NCBI GenBank assembly: GCA_964505325.1
Contig: CAZDHT010000148.1
Coordinates: 1-13,067 of the forward strand
Reading direction: 5' to 3'
DNA from: CAZDHT01 sp964505325
GTDB taxonomy: Bacteria > Planctomycetota > PUPC01
Length of the DNA: 13,067 nt
The translations under genes were made by a program, and so were the position numbers. The notes under the pieces were generated by a model. The model had not been told where the DNA came from. It worked only from the letters and a program-made list of their open reading frames with translations, and did no database searches. Positions 12,704 to 13,067 of this stretch are shown one piece after another. Each line of letters starts with the position of its first letter. Position 1 is the stretch's first letter.

Positions 12704-13067
12704 TCAGTCCTCGTCCGGCGGGGTCGGGGGCCGCATGAGCAGCCTCACCCGATGCTCACCCCGCTGAAGTATGATCCCATCCTCGGCGACCTCGGTCAGC
12801 GTGAAGCCGAGTATGACGTGGCCGACTTGGATGACCTTGCCGTTCACCACTGCCCCTTTCCACCCTCCGCTGGTCAGCACGGCGTCCAGCTTGAGGCCCT
12901 TCCGGGCGGCCTTCTCCGCCCCCGGTATTCTTGCGAGGGTCTCCGCCAAGTTGTCGGCGGTGAGGGTGACCGGCTGTGATTTGCCCGTTGGGTTCGCTCC
13001 GTTCGGATGCACCTTGTAGATGCCGTCGCGCATCCGCTTGCTCATCGCAAAGGGATTCCGGGAGAGC
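12704..13067 (-). CDS. GspC/PilP-like protein, 5' end outside the window
   Basis: The frame is open to the window edge, and the residues before the first ATG (13045) read LSRNPFAMSKRMRDGIYKV. The RNPF motif is similar to the R(D/N)PF found where the soluble domain of GspC, PilP and related pilotin-contacting proteins begins, so the ATG is probably internal. The C-terminal part, VIQVGHVILGFTLTEVAEDGIILQRGEHRVRLLMR, fits the beta-rich homology region of GspC/PilP, which contacts the secretin's N-domains in the periplasm. The protein ends in a Pro/Asp tail (PPTPPDED). It lies 33 bases upstream of the secretin start, same strand, one operon. Family assignment is by pattern and context and is moderate. 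Confidence 0.65.
   Translation of the reverse strand, partial: LSRNPFAMSKRMRDGIYKVHPNGANPTGKSQPVTLTADNLAETLARIPGAEKAARKGLKLDAVLTSGGWKGAVVNGKVIQVGHVILGFTLTEVAEDGIILQRGEHRVRLLMRPPTPPDED

Overview
The window looks like chromosomal DNA of a high-GC bacterium of the PVC group, most likely a planctomycete. The reasons are the TDAGLxHL-type leucine-rich repeats, sigma-70-like promoters with exact 17-bp spacing, and intergenic regions full of short GC-rich palindromes and dispersed simple repeats. This assignment is inference; there is no rRNA or other phylogenetic marker here.

Layout: (1) 1-1349, plus strand, the 3' part of a leucine-rich-repeat protein. (2) A consensus promoter at 1412-1440 opens a tight plus-strand operon, rnfC-rnfD-rnfG-scpB (1490-5485). 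It encodes three subunits of an Rnf ion-translocating ferredoxin:NAD+ oxidoreductase, followed one base later by the chromosome-segregation protein ScpB. The partners rnfE, rnfA and rnfB are not in the window. (3) From 5634 on, every gene is on the minus strand. In plus coordinates these are a small two-helix membrane protein, a remnant of a phosphofructokinase C-terminus, a small toxin/antitoxin-like pair (RelE/barnase-like protein plus DUF2283 protein), an intact PPi-type phosphofructokinase (pfp), yidD and rnpA. Transcription runs rnpA to yidD to pfp. (4) 8760-9432 is intergenic. It holds the rnpA promoter, palindromes, a second perfect promoter with a stem-loop at its predicted transcript start, and simple-repeat tracts. 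(5) A secreted TPR plus alpha/beta-hydrolase protein lies at 9433-10452 with its own promoter. (6) 10525-11287 is intergenic, with a 28-bp perfect palindrome and a series of six regularly spaced stem-loops. (7) 11288-13067 holds a secretin (GspD/PilQ type) preceded by the 3' end of a GspC/PilP-like gene that runs off the window. Together they indicate a type II secretion or type IV pilus locus.

The spot most worth a second look is 6047-6793. There the toxin/antitoxin-like pair sits between the 3' end of an intact pfp gene and a diverged second copy of that same 3' end, so a small accessory module is flanked by direct repeats of a core metabolic gene. The toxin-like gene has no ordinary start codon for its conserved N-terminus, and a frameshift just after a predicted leaderless ATG would explain this. 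Other points of interest are a Ser rather than Thr flavin-acceptor position and a long hydrophilic insert in RnfD, the incomplete rnf operon, a palindromic element that seems to supply the first part of YidD, and the evenly spaced palindrome series.
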